Shown: positions 37,201-52,200 of the stretch, in pieces
Numbering within the stretch: position 1 is the first letter of the stretch
Layout of the letters: every line of letters starts with the position of its first letter
Assembly: GCA_951217055.1 (NCBI GenBank)
Contig: OX578284.1
Span: 23,185,187 to 23,249,186 of the forward strand
DNA length: 64,000 bases
Origin: Gerris lacustris
Taxonomy: Eukaryota; Arthropoda; Insecta; Hemiptera; Gerridae
Reading direction: 5' to 3'
Notes under the pieces: generated by a model
The model's input: only the letters and a program-made list of their open reading frames with translations
Database searches by the model: none
Told to the model about the DNA's origin: nothing
Program-made: the position numbers and the translations under genes

Positions 37201-40200
37201 CTTTACTTTGTAGATCCAATGACTGGAGAAACAAGAAACAATTTGGAACGCATGATTGAATTCCGCTGGCATCATTCGTTGCAAGGATGCAACCAATTTG
37301 ATGCCCTTCTTCAGACCATGGTTGAATTTTACCCACCCACATATTAATTTGTGTTTGTAGTTTAATTAATTGCCCAATTTCAATTCTACATATTGATAGT
37401 GGGTTGGAAATAAAGTACATTAAACATTTTTTTTTAGTGAAGTGGCGATAACAAGAAAGTACCAAATTTTGTTCAGCAAATTATACTTGCAGAATTTACA
37501 TTTTATAATTTATGCAAGCAGGCTTTTTTTATTTTCTCATTAGCATAAAAGCAGTTTATAATTAGAGACAGTACTGAGATTAAGACATTTTTAATAGTTA
37601 AAAGGCCACTTACATAAAACAAAAGTTGTTTTTTCAAATTAAAAAAAAAAAATGTTATGTGGTAAAGTGCAGAAGTATGGAAGCCAAAGCAACAGATCCA
37701 ATTTCAATGAAGTGTATAATAATTATATGGTCAGTTGGGCCATACAGCAAGCTGAATGTTAGCCCTAAATTTTGAATAATTTTGAATTAATTTAAATTTT
37801 ACTGAAATCAGTTTATTAGGATAGCCTCCATGCATCTACACTCTACACAGACCACAGGCAATATTAAGAAAGGGATGGTTAGCTCTCTAAAGCAGAGTTC
37901 ACACGATGCGAGTTGACTGGTATGAGTACAGAGTGTTTTGTGCGTGTGCAGCAGAGGCCTACTACTAGAACCATGTAAACACATGAAGAGAGTGTTATTA
38001 GTGTTAAGAGTCAGTTGACTAGAGGGAGTGGACTCGGTCGTCTTCCAACTTTTTGAGTGCTAAAAATGAACCGTTTCAAGCCAACTGTCACATTTTGAAG
38101 ACAGATCAAAATATTAACTAGCATGCTAGTTAACAACACTCCTGCCTATTGTTGTACCAGTCAACTCACATCGTGTAAACGAACCTTAAAACCTAATTAT
38201 GTTGGTTGTTATTATTGTGTACTAGCCTTATTATAGTAAAATGATAGTAGCAAGTATTTTAAGACTAGCTACTAGCATTTTACTATAATAAGGCTAATAA
38301 TAAAGTTTGGGCTTAGCTTTTCTATTGAAGAATGTCCAATAAATTATTTTGAACAATATTATTATACAATAAAACTAATTATACAAATAAATAAATAAAT
38401 AAAATTAATGAATCATGATTGTTAGGGAAAAACACTCAAGGGAACTAGACTCATTCAAACCAGAAAGGATAACTGTTAAGGATAATGGTTAGGTATTAAA
38501 TGGATAAATCGCTTTCATATTTCCTGTATCTGATGGTATAAAGTTGGCAGGAAACCAGTTTCTACAATGTAAAGGAGCAGATCTTGTAGATGTAGGTACT
38601 CAGGTAGACTAAGGTGTTAGAAGAGCATGATAGGTACAACTTCTTTTAATACAATCTTATAAGGAGGAATGCTAGAGGAAATAGCACACACAATAATTAG
38701 TTCTTTCTGTCAATGATAGCAGCTTGCTCATTAGTCAGGTGCGATATTATAGAGTCCTTTCGCTTCACTAAGTAACACCCCAGAAAATTCACCACATTAA
38801 ACTAATATCAGTAGATACTAATTAACTGGTCAATTTGTTTGTGATCATTGTCTCTTGCAAAATGTCTTCTCCAGTTCACCAAAAGAGAAAAGTCTCTTAA
38901 ACCTTACTCAATACTGAGGTAAACTCAAATAAGTAGATAGAGCAGCTCAACTGATTGCATCCTCAGCGCTAGGTCCTCTTAAAACCACTGGTTAAATCTA
39001 AATAAACTCACGAGCTATGAGTTAAGTAACATATCTTGAAAGAACATTCTTTCAAATATCTTTTAAGATCTCAAAGTTCTTCATTTTAAAAACTGCTGCT
39101 CTCTTCTACCAGTAACGCTGATTCCAGAAAAAGCAACAGCAAATGTGTTTCTCCTCCACTTATCAAGCAATACAGATTCACAGAAATGAGAAAGGTTTTT
39201 CCGGTACATTTTAGAGTAAGAACATTTTACCTTAGTTCTATTTATTTATTTAATAAAATTTAACCTTTTAGTTCATCTCTAGCTGCTAATCTACTCAAGG
39301 TTGGTTAGTAACAAGTTATATACCTCCATAAGACCATCTAAATCATAAATTACTGCCTTGTAAAATCAATTTTCTCATAATCTGGAAAGGCAGCTACAGA
39401 CGTAAGATATGTTGACCTCTGATAAACACAAATATCTCAAACATGCTCCTTTTAATGGTTCTAAGAAGGAATCCTTTACTTTTAAGGAGGAAAGAAGGAT
39501 TTGATTTTAGGGATTCTCTTAGGAAGTCTTCTAATAAATTATCTCGGAAAGAAGTTCAGATTTGTGTAGCGTTGCTCACATCACAGATGGGAAAAAAACA
39601 AACAAAAAAAAAAAACTGTAAAATTGTATGAAAGCTTTTAAGAGGTATCGGATTGACTAGCCTCCCTAAAGAGTGATTTCATCAAGTTCTTCATCCAATC
39701 TTCAGCTCCTAAGGATTCATTCTTTCTCTGAGTTCTAAAAGTATGCAATAAGAAAGGAGAATATGGGACAATCCAGCAGTTGACAAATTGCACATATTCA
39801 CCTCGAACATTAACTCGAGTAGTTCGGGACCCTCCAACTGGCTCAGGTTTGCAGTGCAATGGATAGTCATCGTCATTTCCTTTCTCTGTACTTTCAACAA
39901 ACATTCAAGACGATATTAAACAATTTTCCTAAAATAATTTTCTAAATAAAATAAACATAAAATACTACACAAAACAAAAAACCACATCTAAATAAAGAAA
40001 TAGAAAAATAAAAACCAAACAAAATTAAAATAAAAATAACACAGATTAAAGCATAAAACCTAAATAAGTGAAAAGTAAAAATGCAAAATACAAAATATAA
40101 TAAATCCTCACCAATCGAAAACTTCCCCAATATTTTTTTTATTTGAAAAACAATGTATTTAGATACGCATTGTCATCTTAAAAAAATTTAGTTTTGTTCA

Positions 40201-43200
40201 AATATAAATAATAAATTTGTTTATCAGCTACATTTTAAACAAAATCTATAGTGATATAGATGTAAAATTTTATAAATTGAGCTATTTCTTTATTTTATTT
40301 TATTATAAAAAACCAGACACCTGTTCCTTTTATAATGCAAGCTAAGTTTGTCAGATTTAACCAAGACTCAAATTGTTGAACAGGGTAAAAAAAAAAAAGA
40401 GTAACCATAACTTTAATTGAACCAATTTGGCAAGAATTAATTAATGCACCAATTATCATCACTGCATTTTGCATAGAGGCTAAGTTCATTGGGGAAATGT
40501 AATCTACCTTTAGGCATATGTTTCAAAATAATAAATTTTGGAGCATTTTACATTGTTTGCAATCTACGATAACGATCTTCTACTGAGTAATACAATAGTT
40601 GATGATTGCTTAGTAGCTTTTCAAGTATTCATTTTTAACAGGACAAAATAAATAATAAATTCTACATGGTGAGGCAAAGAAATTTTAAACAAATAACTTT
40701 TATTTTTCTACAAACTGCCACATTATATGTAGAGGGTTATCTTCTTTCGTTACGTAATAGTCGAATACCCTCTTATTTAATATGAGCAGGAAAAGAAAAA
40801 GTTAATGTTCAAATGTGAAAAGAAAACCAAAACCAAAAAACCAAAAAAATAATAAATATAATAAATAATGTCCTTACCATTTCTGACAGGTAGGCCAGAT
40901 GCAACCATATAAGAATCTCCAATAGTTTCAACTTTATAGACATCATATTTTTCTATCAGAGCATCAAATAATTTATAAACTCTATTTAGAAGGGCCACCA
41001 CCTAAAAAAAATTAAACAACAGTCAATTATTAGAATAATAAAATATCATAAAATTGTATGAGGTGATAATGTAAATCAGGGGTGCCCAACCTACGGCCCG
41101 TGGGCCGGGTCCGGCCCGCGAGCCTATTTTATGTGGCCCGCCGTGTTGCCATAAAAACGAAGAATTTACAAGCATTCAGAGAATCTAAAATATATTAATT
41201 TCCTAATGCCGAACAGCCCAGCTGATTTTGCCCAGCTGAAATTGTCAGTACTTATCCGGACGTTCCCTATCATTGCGAAGTCCGGTGGCTCAGTAGGGGT
41301 AAAGTGTTACAAAGGTTTTTTGAACTTCGTGCAGAGCTAGATATTTTCAAGACTGGCCAAGGTCTTCAAGTGCCAGAACTTTCTGATACAGTGTGGTTGT
41401 GGAAGTTAACATTCTTGGTTGACATCACAGGGCATTTTAATTTTTTAAACTTAAAACTGCAGGGATTTAATTCACTTGTTCATGATGCCTACCATCAGGT
41501 GAAATCATTTAGGAAGAAACTTGTCTTCCCTCACAGATGAACACTTAAAATCGTTATTAATGATTGGTACAACCAAGTTTGAGCCTTAGTGGAAAGACAT
41601 TTTAAGTACAAGTGCAAAGTAGTTTCAACCATCTCACTGAAGCTAAGTTACATACAAACTTGATATTTTGATTAATAACTTTGTAAAATGAAAGACAGAA
41701 TTACAATTTTTTTGTAATTCATACTGTTATTGTTGTATTTTTATACTTGTGTGTTTAATTACAATCATTTTAATATATATTTGACTGTTTTATTTTCTGC
41801 AAAGTAAAACTAGGCTAGTAACAGAAGAAAACTTTATTAACACGGTGTTTCAGCTAAAACCAAAACGGAAAATTGACCTTCTATGAGGGTAAAAATTCTA
41901 AAATTTTCTGAGGGAGGACCCCCCCCCCCCCTGGTCCACCACCGGTCCCCGGCCCGCCTTCCCTTTGAATGTTGACAATGTGGCCCTTGATTAAAAAAGG
42001 TTGGGCACCCCTGATGTAAATGATTAATTCATTTTTATGATATTTACAATATCATAAAATTGTATGAGGTGATAATGTAAAGGATTAATTCATTTTAACT
42101 ATTGCATATTGTTCCATGAATAACAATTAATGCATAGCATCACAATGCAAAACAAGCTTTTAGAACAAGTTTCCAGTTTCAAATATCTTGGAGTAAAGGT
42201 CACCAAAGATGGCAAAATTAAGAACTGAAATCAAGATTTGCATCCACTGGTACTTAGATTTCTAGCCTTTTTCATGCTATCAACCTCAAGGGTTTTATAT
42301 TGCAGGAAGACATTAACGGACTTCGCTAATAATGGAAGAATATTCCTGTAAGAGAAATGTTCACTTTTCAGAAGTGTCTTAAGAGAATGATCTATCAATG
42401 TCATAAAACTTAAAGATATCGTGCATCTAATTATAAAACTAGGACCAAATAGGATAGAACTAGGATCAAATAGGAGGAAGAAAAACTATGAAAATAAACA
42501 AAATCAAAATTTTACAAACCTCTAATGGAGTTGAAACCGCTGCAATTTCAGTAAATCCAACAATATCACTGAAATATACAGTAACTGATTCATAATATTC
42601 AGCTGGAACCTTTAACACATTTAAAGCAATTATATTAAAAATAAATAATATCAATTAGAAATATTGTCAGTTCAAAAAATGGATAGACAGTTATCAGTCT
42701 CATGTGAGATATGTATCCTTATAATTAATTAGTATCCTAATAACTATTTATAATTATATATTGTAATTAAAATGAATAAGCTACCTAAATATCAAGCTAA
42801 TGAGGTTACAAAGAAATCAAGTAAGTAAGAAATAAGAATGTATCACGAAAAATCGGTCACAGAAAACTAAAATGAACTTTCTCACATACTCTTGTTGTGA
42901 CTAAATGGACTAAGCTTACAATTATATAATACCTACTAAACAGATAATAAATATATATTCATATTAGCAATCTTTTAATTGTAAACAGTATCAATAATTT
43001 ATTTCGGAAATGCTGTACCCGCTCCCAAATGATAATATTTTTTTTAAAAGGTAGTAGTGAGTTAGGACAGATATATTTAGTTTATTGCTTACAGGAAATA
43101 CATTTTTGATTGAAAATGGTTATTTATGTACCTAGGGAGTAAAGTAAGTCATTATTCCCTGAGCAAATAAATTGGTTCTTGAGGGGTAGCTGAGGGAATA

Positions 43201-46200
43201 TGCTAATTAGCTCCCGAGACGCTTCCGAGGGATATAATTATCACGAGGGGAATTATAGCACTTTACTCCCAAGGTACATACAATATTTACAAAACAAAAA
43301 AGAATTGCAGTTAAACTCAAATAGAAGTTTATTTTAGATGCAGGTTTAAAAACAATGATAAACAAGGTCGAAAAAGCAGCGTCACCAACCTGATTTCTAC
43401 AACCTCACTACATCAGCCATTCATTCTCTACTATTTATAAAATAATTAAGTTGGCAATCCTTCTTTTTCTCCCTACTTTTTGAGTTCAGGGAAGAAAATA
43501 CTTACTTTAGCCCCTCTGAACTAATCTAAAATCATAACTTTTTCTCCCTACAGGAGATAAAATAATTTGATGTTATATTATTGTCTTTCCAAATAAATAT
43601 TGACTTATCAAGAAGGCATAGATGCTTAAGAAGATATAGAAGTATAGAGATGAGATTAGATTCTCCAGATAAATATCCTTTTGTCTGCTTGCACATCAGA
43701 TTCTAATACTTTTTAAAATAAACCTGCGAATTGATGCAGACTGAGATGACATGATCCTGTGGAAGTATGATCTCTTTATATTTTATATTTTAAAAATATT
43801 GTTACTATGAGAAGCTTCCTACTTCATGATTAATATATTCTTGACTATAATATAATTTATTATGTCCCCTTTATACATAAGATTAAATGATTAATTTTAA
43901 TTTACCAGCCTACCTCATCTACCATATAAATTGTTTGTTTTGACTAAAAGTCTTGGCTTATTTCGCCTACATATTATGTCTATGTCTATTACCCTACTTG
44001 GCTGGCCTGGTCACTGTTGTTACTAATAACTTTAATCTTCGTTTTAAAGACGATATCCAAATAATTTTTTATTTCACAATTTAATTTAATTTTTGCTTTC
44101 ATTTTTTTAATTTTATGAAGTATAAACATATTGTTTTTTTATAGAAACTAATTAGTGATTAGTTGAGCACTGAGTCAAATGCAATGTTTATAGTTTGAAG
44201 CCATCTCGGCATGACTCACACAGAGTTGAATGTATTTATTTATTTTTATCTCTCTTTTGTTTTTCTCCTTATCATTAGTATTACATTCGGTCTATAGGTT
44301 ATCATATTTCATGAATATAAACTTTTATTTATTTTATTGCAATTATTATTTTTATATTGTATAAGTATGTGTATGTACACAATGTACATGTATATTCATA
44401 CACATTGTTTATGCTATCAGATGATATTTTAATTTCAAATTACATACTAAATTAATACAAGATCATAAGTAATTAATTTTAAAATTTTATTTTACTTTTA
44501 ATTTATATATACTTTTTTCTGTTTTGTGAAATAACGATTTTTTTTTTTTACTCCCATTGAAAAGTATATTAATATTCGAAAAGCAACTCTATTTGTAACA
44601 AGTATCCTAAATGTACCTACTTAATCAAATAAAATCTATTATACTTTTTAAAATATAATTTAATTCTAAAAGATTAGATGATTATTAGACCAAATCTCCC
44701 AGCTGCTACATTTAAATTAAGCTTAACGAACCTGTTCTGTGTTTTTTAGTTTTTGAGCTACACTTGGTGGCAACATCTGATAAAGAAGAGAATCGCTTCT
44801 GAGTTTCTCTCTCTTCAGTTCCTCTGCTTTATCTGCTAGATTACCAGCGTAAACCTGATAACACAAATGACATTGAACATTATTAAAAGTATATAAGTAA
44901 GGGTATAAAATAAATATAGAAGTTAAAAATTAATTCCTTTCTTTTGTTTAAAAAACACCAAGATCGATTTTTAATTTCGGTTTTGAATTTCTCTTATGTG
45001 TTATATAGAGAGAAAAAGTATTTTGATGGCGCATATATTTCAAAGTTTGATGGATTTATATGTTTATAGTTATTATTTAAAAAAATCGGTCTGAGACAAC
45101 TCTGACAAACTTTCTCATATACGAGTTCTTAATTACTCAGGCCAGTATTTTCCATTTATTAGTTTTCGTAAGTAAAATTAATTATTATTGAACATTTCTT
45201 CGAAATTAATCATAAAAATAATAATCGAACCCGGCCTCTCTCCGTCAGCGTTTAAAGCAATTTTCTCAGGAACTAGATTTTTCCCAGGAAAACGGCTTAT
45301 ATCATTAGTATTTAAATGGACTACATTTTAGAATTTTTTAATCAAAATCTTCGGGACCTTTTTCCAGAAATAATGTTTTTTCAGAGTTTTTGGGGAGTAG
45401 CGCCCCCCAAATTCGGAGCTAAAATTCATTTCTCGATTTCGTCTCGGGGTATGATTTTTCTGAACATGTATGCCAAATTTTGTAAAAATAGGCCCACTAG
45501 TTTAGGCTCTAAGCGTCTGCACAGACGACAGACAGACATTTTTTAAAAACCACTTTCTTGAACTCAGGGGACCTCAAAACGTATAGATCCATCTTGAATT
45601 TCCGTGCCATCACAATACTTTCTCTTTATATGAGAAAGAAAAAAAGGAGTTTATAGTCTGTGTGGAGTGTTGTAAAGCTTATTCACTCAGCCCAGGATTA
45701 GGCGAAATATTGCGAAAAAAAACAAAAAAAAAACATCAAAGGGATTAACTGAAGATTGATATTATAAATTTAACCTAAATGACCAAACAAAGAAAAAAAG
45801 GATTGAATAAATAGGGACAGTTACAAACTACTTACAAATCTAAAATCAAGCATAAAATGGCTAGGAAAAATAACTTTATAAGCCAAAAGTCAATGAAGAA
45901 AACTTAAAAATATAAAAAGCTTTTAAGTTAATTACATACAATAAAAATGAACTTTTAAATTTTTTTGTGAGAAAATAGACTAAGAGTTAAAACAAAGATC
46001 CTGAAGTAGATATGAAGGTTGCAGGGAGAAAACACTCTAACTCACTAACATTAAAAAGTTAAAGAGGTCAGAACATCTCACAACAAAATATTGAACAGAT
46101 GGAAAAAGTTTGTTCTATCTGGAAATTTACTTTCTGTAAGTAAGATTTTCGGAGGCAGATGGTCTGGTGCAGGTGTTTAATTAGATTCGATAACCAGTGA

Positions 46201-49200
46201 CACTTGAAGATGAAAGAGCAATGGCTGCCAAATCTAATTAAGAAAGGAAGGAGAAGTCAGGCAGCCACGCAGTAGTCTAATTGATTTTACATTCTTCACC
46301 TAAATTCCAGATTTACAACAGAAAACTACTTAAGGGTCTAATCAGAGGAAGAAGATTAAACTCCTGAAATCTATCAAATATTCTATAATTAAATTCCTTC
46401 TTATATTTCATATAATTTGTTCAGTCTACTCAACAAATTATAATAAATCTTCAATTTTCATTTTATTTAATTGTTTGTTGTTAACAGATTAGACAATAAT
46501 GCTCAAACTCGAACTTATAATTTCATTTATTAATGATTTTTGTTTGTAATTCATTTATAAAATAGACTGCCAATTGGTGTGGCACACAGCTTCCTTGCAT
46601 TCTATCACTTATATTATTCATTTTATGCTTTTATAAGCCATTATTGTCTAATTTATTTAATTGCTTCCCCCCGTATTTTTAATATTTCAAAATTGTTTTG
46701 ATTTTTTTATATGAATTAAAGTATCAATTAAGCAAAAGTTAAAGAGTGTACACGGTTGAAATTAATCTGGGGCTATCTGCGGTCTACTTTAGACAAACCA
46801 TCCCAATTTCATAAACATCAGATGAGTACTTTCGAAGATATAGGTTAAAATAAATGTATTTTTGTGCACATGTGGAAGAGAAACAAATGGGCGCAGAAGG
46901 TTGAAACTTATTTGGGACCAACAATGGGCTAATTATGACCTACCATTCAAATTTCATTAAAAATCGGATGTGTAGTTTTTAAAATATGTTGGTTTGCAAA
47001 AATTGACAGACAGACACAGAACCGAAAATGTTCCCTGACGTCAGAAACGGATTTCTATCTTGGAATTTTGAAATCGGAGACCTAAAATATTTTTGTACTT
47101 TAGAATGATCACATAGCTTCCGTTACCTTCGGTAAGCTCGGGAGCAATAGTTTATATGAAACCAGATATCAATTTATTTGTGATAATTATCAGACATTTG
47201 TGATTCTAAGAAGGTTTTGACCAAAAAACGTAACTTTTTGGGTAGAAAACATTTTCATTTAGGGCTTAAGAGTTAGTTACTAAAAAAGACAACAGACACC
47301 AGCATTGACAGAAAAAGAAGAGAAAACCATACAAAACAGAAGTGACTTAAAATAGGTATTTAGTTTTATTTTGTATTAATATCAAGTTAAGCAAAAATTG
47401 ACAATTTCTTATTAAAAGTGTAAGTATTATAATGTTTCAATGAATCTTACATGATAGTCGTGAATACTCGTGAAACATGAGAAATTGAACCAACTATGGT
47501 TTATTCCATTAAAGTTCATCATATCATCTGATACATTGGACTGTCGTAACTCCTAGTGGAGAATAACCACACACATGCATAACCAAAACTTTTCTACAAT
47601 ATTATTATCAGTATCAAATCAACTAAATAAAAAAAAATAACAATAAAACATAATAATAAAAAAAAAATAAATAAATAAATAAAAAATAATAATAAAATAG
47701 TTAAACACTGTAAGTATATGGAATACATTTAGATTACTTTAACATTCTTGTTAAAGTAGGTATGCAATAATATATTGTTTTGTATTGTATACCATTTAAT
47801 AGAGAAAGAAGATTGCGAGAATAGCAATGATGTAAAAATTAGTTTGAGATATTTTTATGGAATTATACGATTTGAGGTCCCCTGGATCAAAATATGGTTT
47901 TTAAAAAATATCCATCTGTTGTATATTGCATTGTCTATACAGACGTGTGGAGTCTAAACTACCAGACCAGTCTCGACGAAATAAGACAAACATGTTTAGA
48001 AAAATCATACCCCGAGGTACAACCGAGAAATTAATTTTAGCTCTAAATTGGGGGGGGGGGGGGGGGGGGGCAAAATTGAAAATTTTATTTATTACATGGG
48101 TTTTATTTTTAATCAAAATCATGCAAATTATTAGGTGCAAAAGTGACAATATTTATTATATTATTAGTGATTTCTTGAGCTAATGCCTATAACAACAATT
48201 AAAACATTTACATCTATACAGCCAGCTGTTTCAGTTTTCTTGCAAGTTCTACTTTAAAAGTGCATTTAATTATTACATTTAACCCTAGAATGCTTTTCTA
48301 CGTCATTTTGACGTGTATTTTTTTGAAAAAAAGGTGGTATTGACTCCACCACTAGTTTTTTTCCGCCCATATTCAAGGTAATCTTTCCTCAGTTAGTCTG
48401 CTTTAGGCAAATGTTACTAATAGTTTTGTATTTTTCTATACCACCTAGTCTGTATTATTTGTCCAAAAACTGGTCAAATATATATTGTTCTTAATTTTAA
48501 TAAAAAATTGTTTTTCTTGTTCTTTCTGTTTTTATATAACTATAGAAGTTAAAAATTGATTGAAAATAAATCCCTGAATGCAAATTAAAAATATCACTTT
48601 TTCATAGTGTCTACTTACATGCTTCATACTCACAAAAACCTGTGTGAACAAAAAACAGTGTTGTGTGGTAGGGTTTTATGTCTAACGATGTTGCACTCAT
48701 GCAAACTCATGAATCTTTATATCTGGTGGCTTCAAAATAGATTTTTAATAATTATTTTCTAGTTGTACGTCAAATTGACGTATGATAAGTAATAAATGGT
48801 GTTTTTTAAAGATAAGTATTCTAGGGTTAATTAAATAATCATTTATTAGTTAGAAATGGGATAAATCTTATAATTATAATATAATTCGAAAACCATAAGC
48901 AATGTTTAAAAAATAAGTTATTGCAATAGGTACAGGAGATTTTAAGATTACCCCAAATGTAAATACAAATTATGCCACATATTTACATAATTTATACAAA
49001 TATATAATATATCTAAACTGTTGGCCTAATTTAAAACGTAGCTGTCATAGATTTACATATGAAGTTCCCACAGGAAAAAAGTGGAATGTCACATTTTTGT
49101 TTTATCAAATATGAAATAAATATATCAAATTGTTCAAGTGAATAAGTAAAAATTAAGCAAGGATGCCACAAGCTTTTTTTTTTTTTTTAAAGGATCTATC

Positions 49201-52200
49201 ATTTTTTAATGGTGGTCCAAACATTAAAATGAATACTTTAATATATAAAAACAAACATGCAGTCTTCATATGGTTTATATGGACCAAAATATATAAAACC
49301 TCGTAATATAATAAATACTTCACCTGAATAGTTCCAACAGCATTGCGAACAAGTATGATAATAATAGGTGATACCAGGAGTACAATAACTAGAACAGTGA
49401 TGCCAATTGCTTCCTGATTGTTTGCATGCCTCAGATCAGCATTTACAAAATCCCTAGAAAATAATCATAATAATAAGTTATTAACAAAAATAAACCAATT
49501 TAATTAATGAATAAGGTAAAAGTGGTAAGGGAGAGACATCAAGTTAGGGTATTTCGTGGGACCTTACAGTTTGCACATTATGAGTTATGACTTTTGACAG
49601 GCACGAAAATCCGAAAAATTGGGGTGGGGAGCCAATGAGAGGCCAGGATTTTTAATTCTAGAAGGTCGGGCCAACTAGGCAAACAAAACTGTCACTAGCT
49701 CCACACCTCCCACAGACCTAGTGGCTTAATTTTTTCCCTGATTTAGGTTGGTCAATCTGAGTGTCAAAAGTCACAACTCGTAGGATTGGGAATTATTTCT
49801 CTAGAACATTTTTTTTTTTTTTTTTTTTTACAAAGTATTTTATTGGAAACATTAATTAAATATTTCTTCTAAGAGGGTTAGTTAAGTCTAGTTCCAGGAT
49901 TATTTTTGATAGTGGAGTAACCAAGTATCTTGGTCGTTGAAATTCTTTTATCTATTAACTAATCATTCTTACTAATAGTGATTCGATTTTCATCACGAGG
50001 AAGATCTGAGTAACCAAACAAAAGTTTAATTCAATCTCATTTTGTTAAATTAACAACATTACATCAATCATAATATATAACCAGTGACAAATTTAATAGC
50101 TTTAACCAAGTCACTGTCACGTCAGTAATAGGTGACACAGTTGAAACCATATTATTTAACCTATTACGTTAAATCACGCACATCTCTAATAATATCCTAG
50201 ATTGATACTAAATTTCCTTAAAGTGGACATTGTACAGTTAACAAATAATTCTTTATTAGAATAATTTTTTGCATAGGACCTCCAAAACTTGTAATTGGCA
50301 ACGTGCTAGAGGAGTCTTAAAATCTGGACTACCCCTTCCCCCCCCCCTTCCCTCCAACAATTTCACCCCTTTCTAAAAAGACGCCCTACTTTACAAATTT
50401 TCAAGTTTATAGCAACAAGGGTTCTTACTATCATAATTATATTGTTAAGATTTAAGAGTGAGGTAAATTTAAATTTGATAGAAACCTCAAATTATTATAA
50501 TTTCGTAAATGTACGAGTACATAGTAGGTTCAAACTTTCAATTCTTAAAAACTTACTACAGTAAATGAACAATTTCAATTTTATTTAAAAAAAAATCTTA
50601 CACCCAGATTTTACCCCAGAGAGAGGGAAAATACTACTATTGGGGGAAAACTATTGGGTGGTGCAAATGTACTCTAAATTTGCACCTCCTCCTTCCCCTC
50701 ATCCAAACAATAATCTAGTTTCCCCCCCTTTGAAAAATCCAAACCAAAAGTTCAACTAGTATTTGAAGTTCAATTAAAACTAAACAATAACAGATTCCAA
50801 TAAAATTTGAAGTATATACAGCAAATGGAGAAATGCAGTTTAGCTCAAAATGTGGGGGCGCTGACCACAAAAAACTTATAAATTGTATAAAAAAAAAGAA
50901 AAGAAAAACGGATCTTGGATTGGATTAAAACAATTGACAATCTGGTCCATTTTAATAACAATTAAAGTGCTGTTCAAAACAATAAAAATCCGAGGTAATA
51001 GCAAAAATTGAAAATGACATTATGTCGGGGTTCGATCCCACACCAGTTGGAATTATTTTTAATAGCAAACATTGATAAAAATGTTTAATAATAAAACAAT
51101 TTAATTACGAAAATGTGTGTAGCAGCTAATAAATGGCACTGGACGAAGTAATTATTTGAAATGGAAAAGTTTAGTATGGGAAATATTTAGTTCACTCATG
51201 TTTTATGGCGTCTTTTTTTTATAGAAAAGAAAAACGTTCTTATTGAGTACTTTTGGTACCTACTAATAGTGGCGGATTTACGGGGGGGGGGGGGCTTCCA
51301 GGTTGAAGCCCTCCCCCCCCAAAATACTGGAAAATGAAAAGTTTATCAAGTTCTGGCTGAATCCTAGTAAATAAGCATATACATATTGGGCTAAAATTAT
51401 GACACTGTGTTTAAATTTTAAGTATATTTTCTTACTATCTTAACGCCAACAGCGAAGATAAAAGGGACACGGGAGTAGCCTACTATACAGAGGGTGAGAT
51501 TTCTTATTTTGGTTAATAAATCCTATCATACCTATAAATAAGGAAGAATTAATGAATCTCAAAGTTCAATAGACCTGAAAGGTGTTGTTTCATTTGTTTC
51601 AGCTCATTAAAATGTGTAATAATAAAAAAACTATCACTATTTATTTCATAACATTTAAATTTTATAAACCATCCACCCTACTTCCTTCCACCAAAATTTT
51701 GGGGACTCTTCAAATATTCAATTTTACTGCCAAAACGAAGCCATACACCAAGTTTTAGACGTAAATGAATTTTAAAATGATTTTTCTGACCCCGTGCTTG
51801 GTATATTTTAAGGTCAAATACTACTATTATTTTGTTCAATTCAAAGGTGAAGGCTTTCGCTAAATTACTTTCCTAGTTCCGTGAGTTGGGGATAGGCTGA
51901 ATTATCACAAACCTATTCAGAAATAAGTACTGCTAACTACTACCTAGTCAGGAATAAGTACTTATAACTATTCACTATTCAGGAATAAGAATAAGTACAA
52001 TTAATTAGTAAATAAAGTTTTAGGGGATGACCCCTTTTTAGGAAAAAGGGAAGGGACCCTTTTTACCCGCCGTAATTTTACCGCCTACGAAGTCATTCTT
52101 CCAGATTATTTATACGTAGTTTTTTTTTTCAAGAACCTCATATAGAATAATCTAAGTATCCCACATACCAAATTTCAACACTCTATTTAGCTATTCAGAA

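Larger units (their letters stand above)
35338..39801. other. Lower part of the 5.5-kb cyclase intron
   Basis: AT-rich. A 10-bp hairpin TGGGTTCCAT/ATGGAACCCA lies at 35624-35648, and two foldback elements lie at 37894-38188 and 38223-38296. No further exon found; the 110-codon frame at 37133-37465 (minus) looks like chance. Confidence 0.4.

Noticed and set aside
39638..39801. Extension of the cassette frame as an alternative cyclase C-terminus
   Set aside because: The frame stays open to ~39640 past the donor, but the canonical stop exon at 34179 is complete and the extra residues lack family features. An unspliced isoform cannot be excluded.
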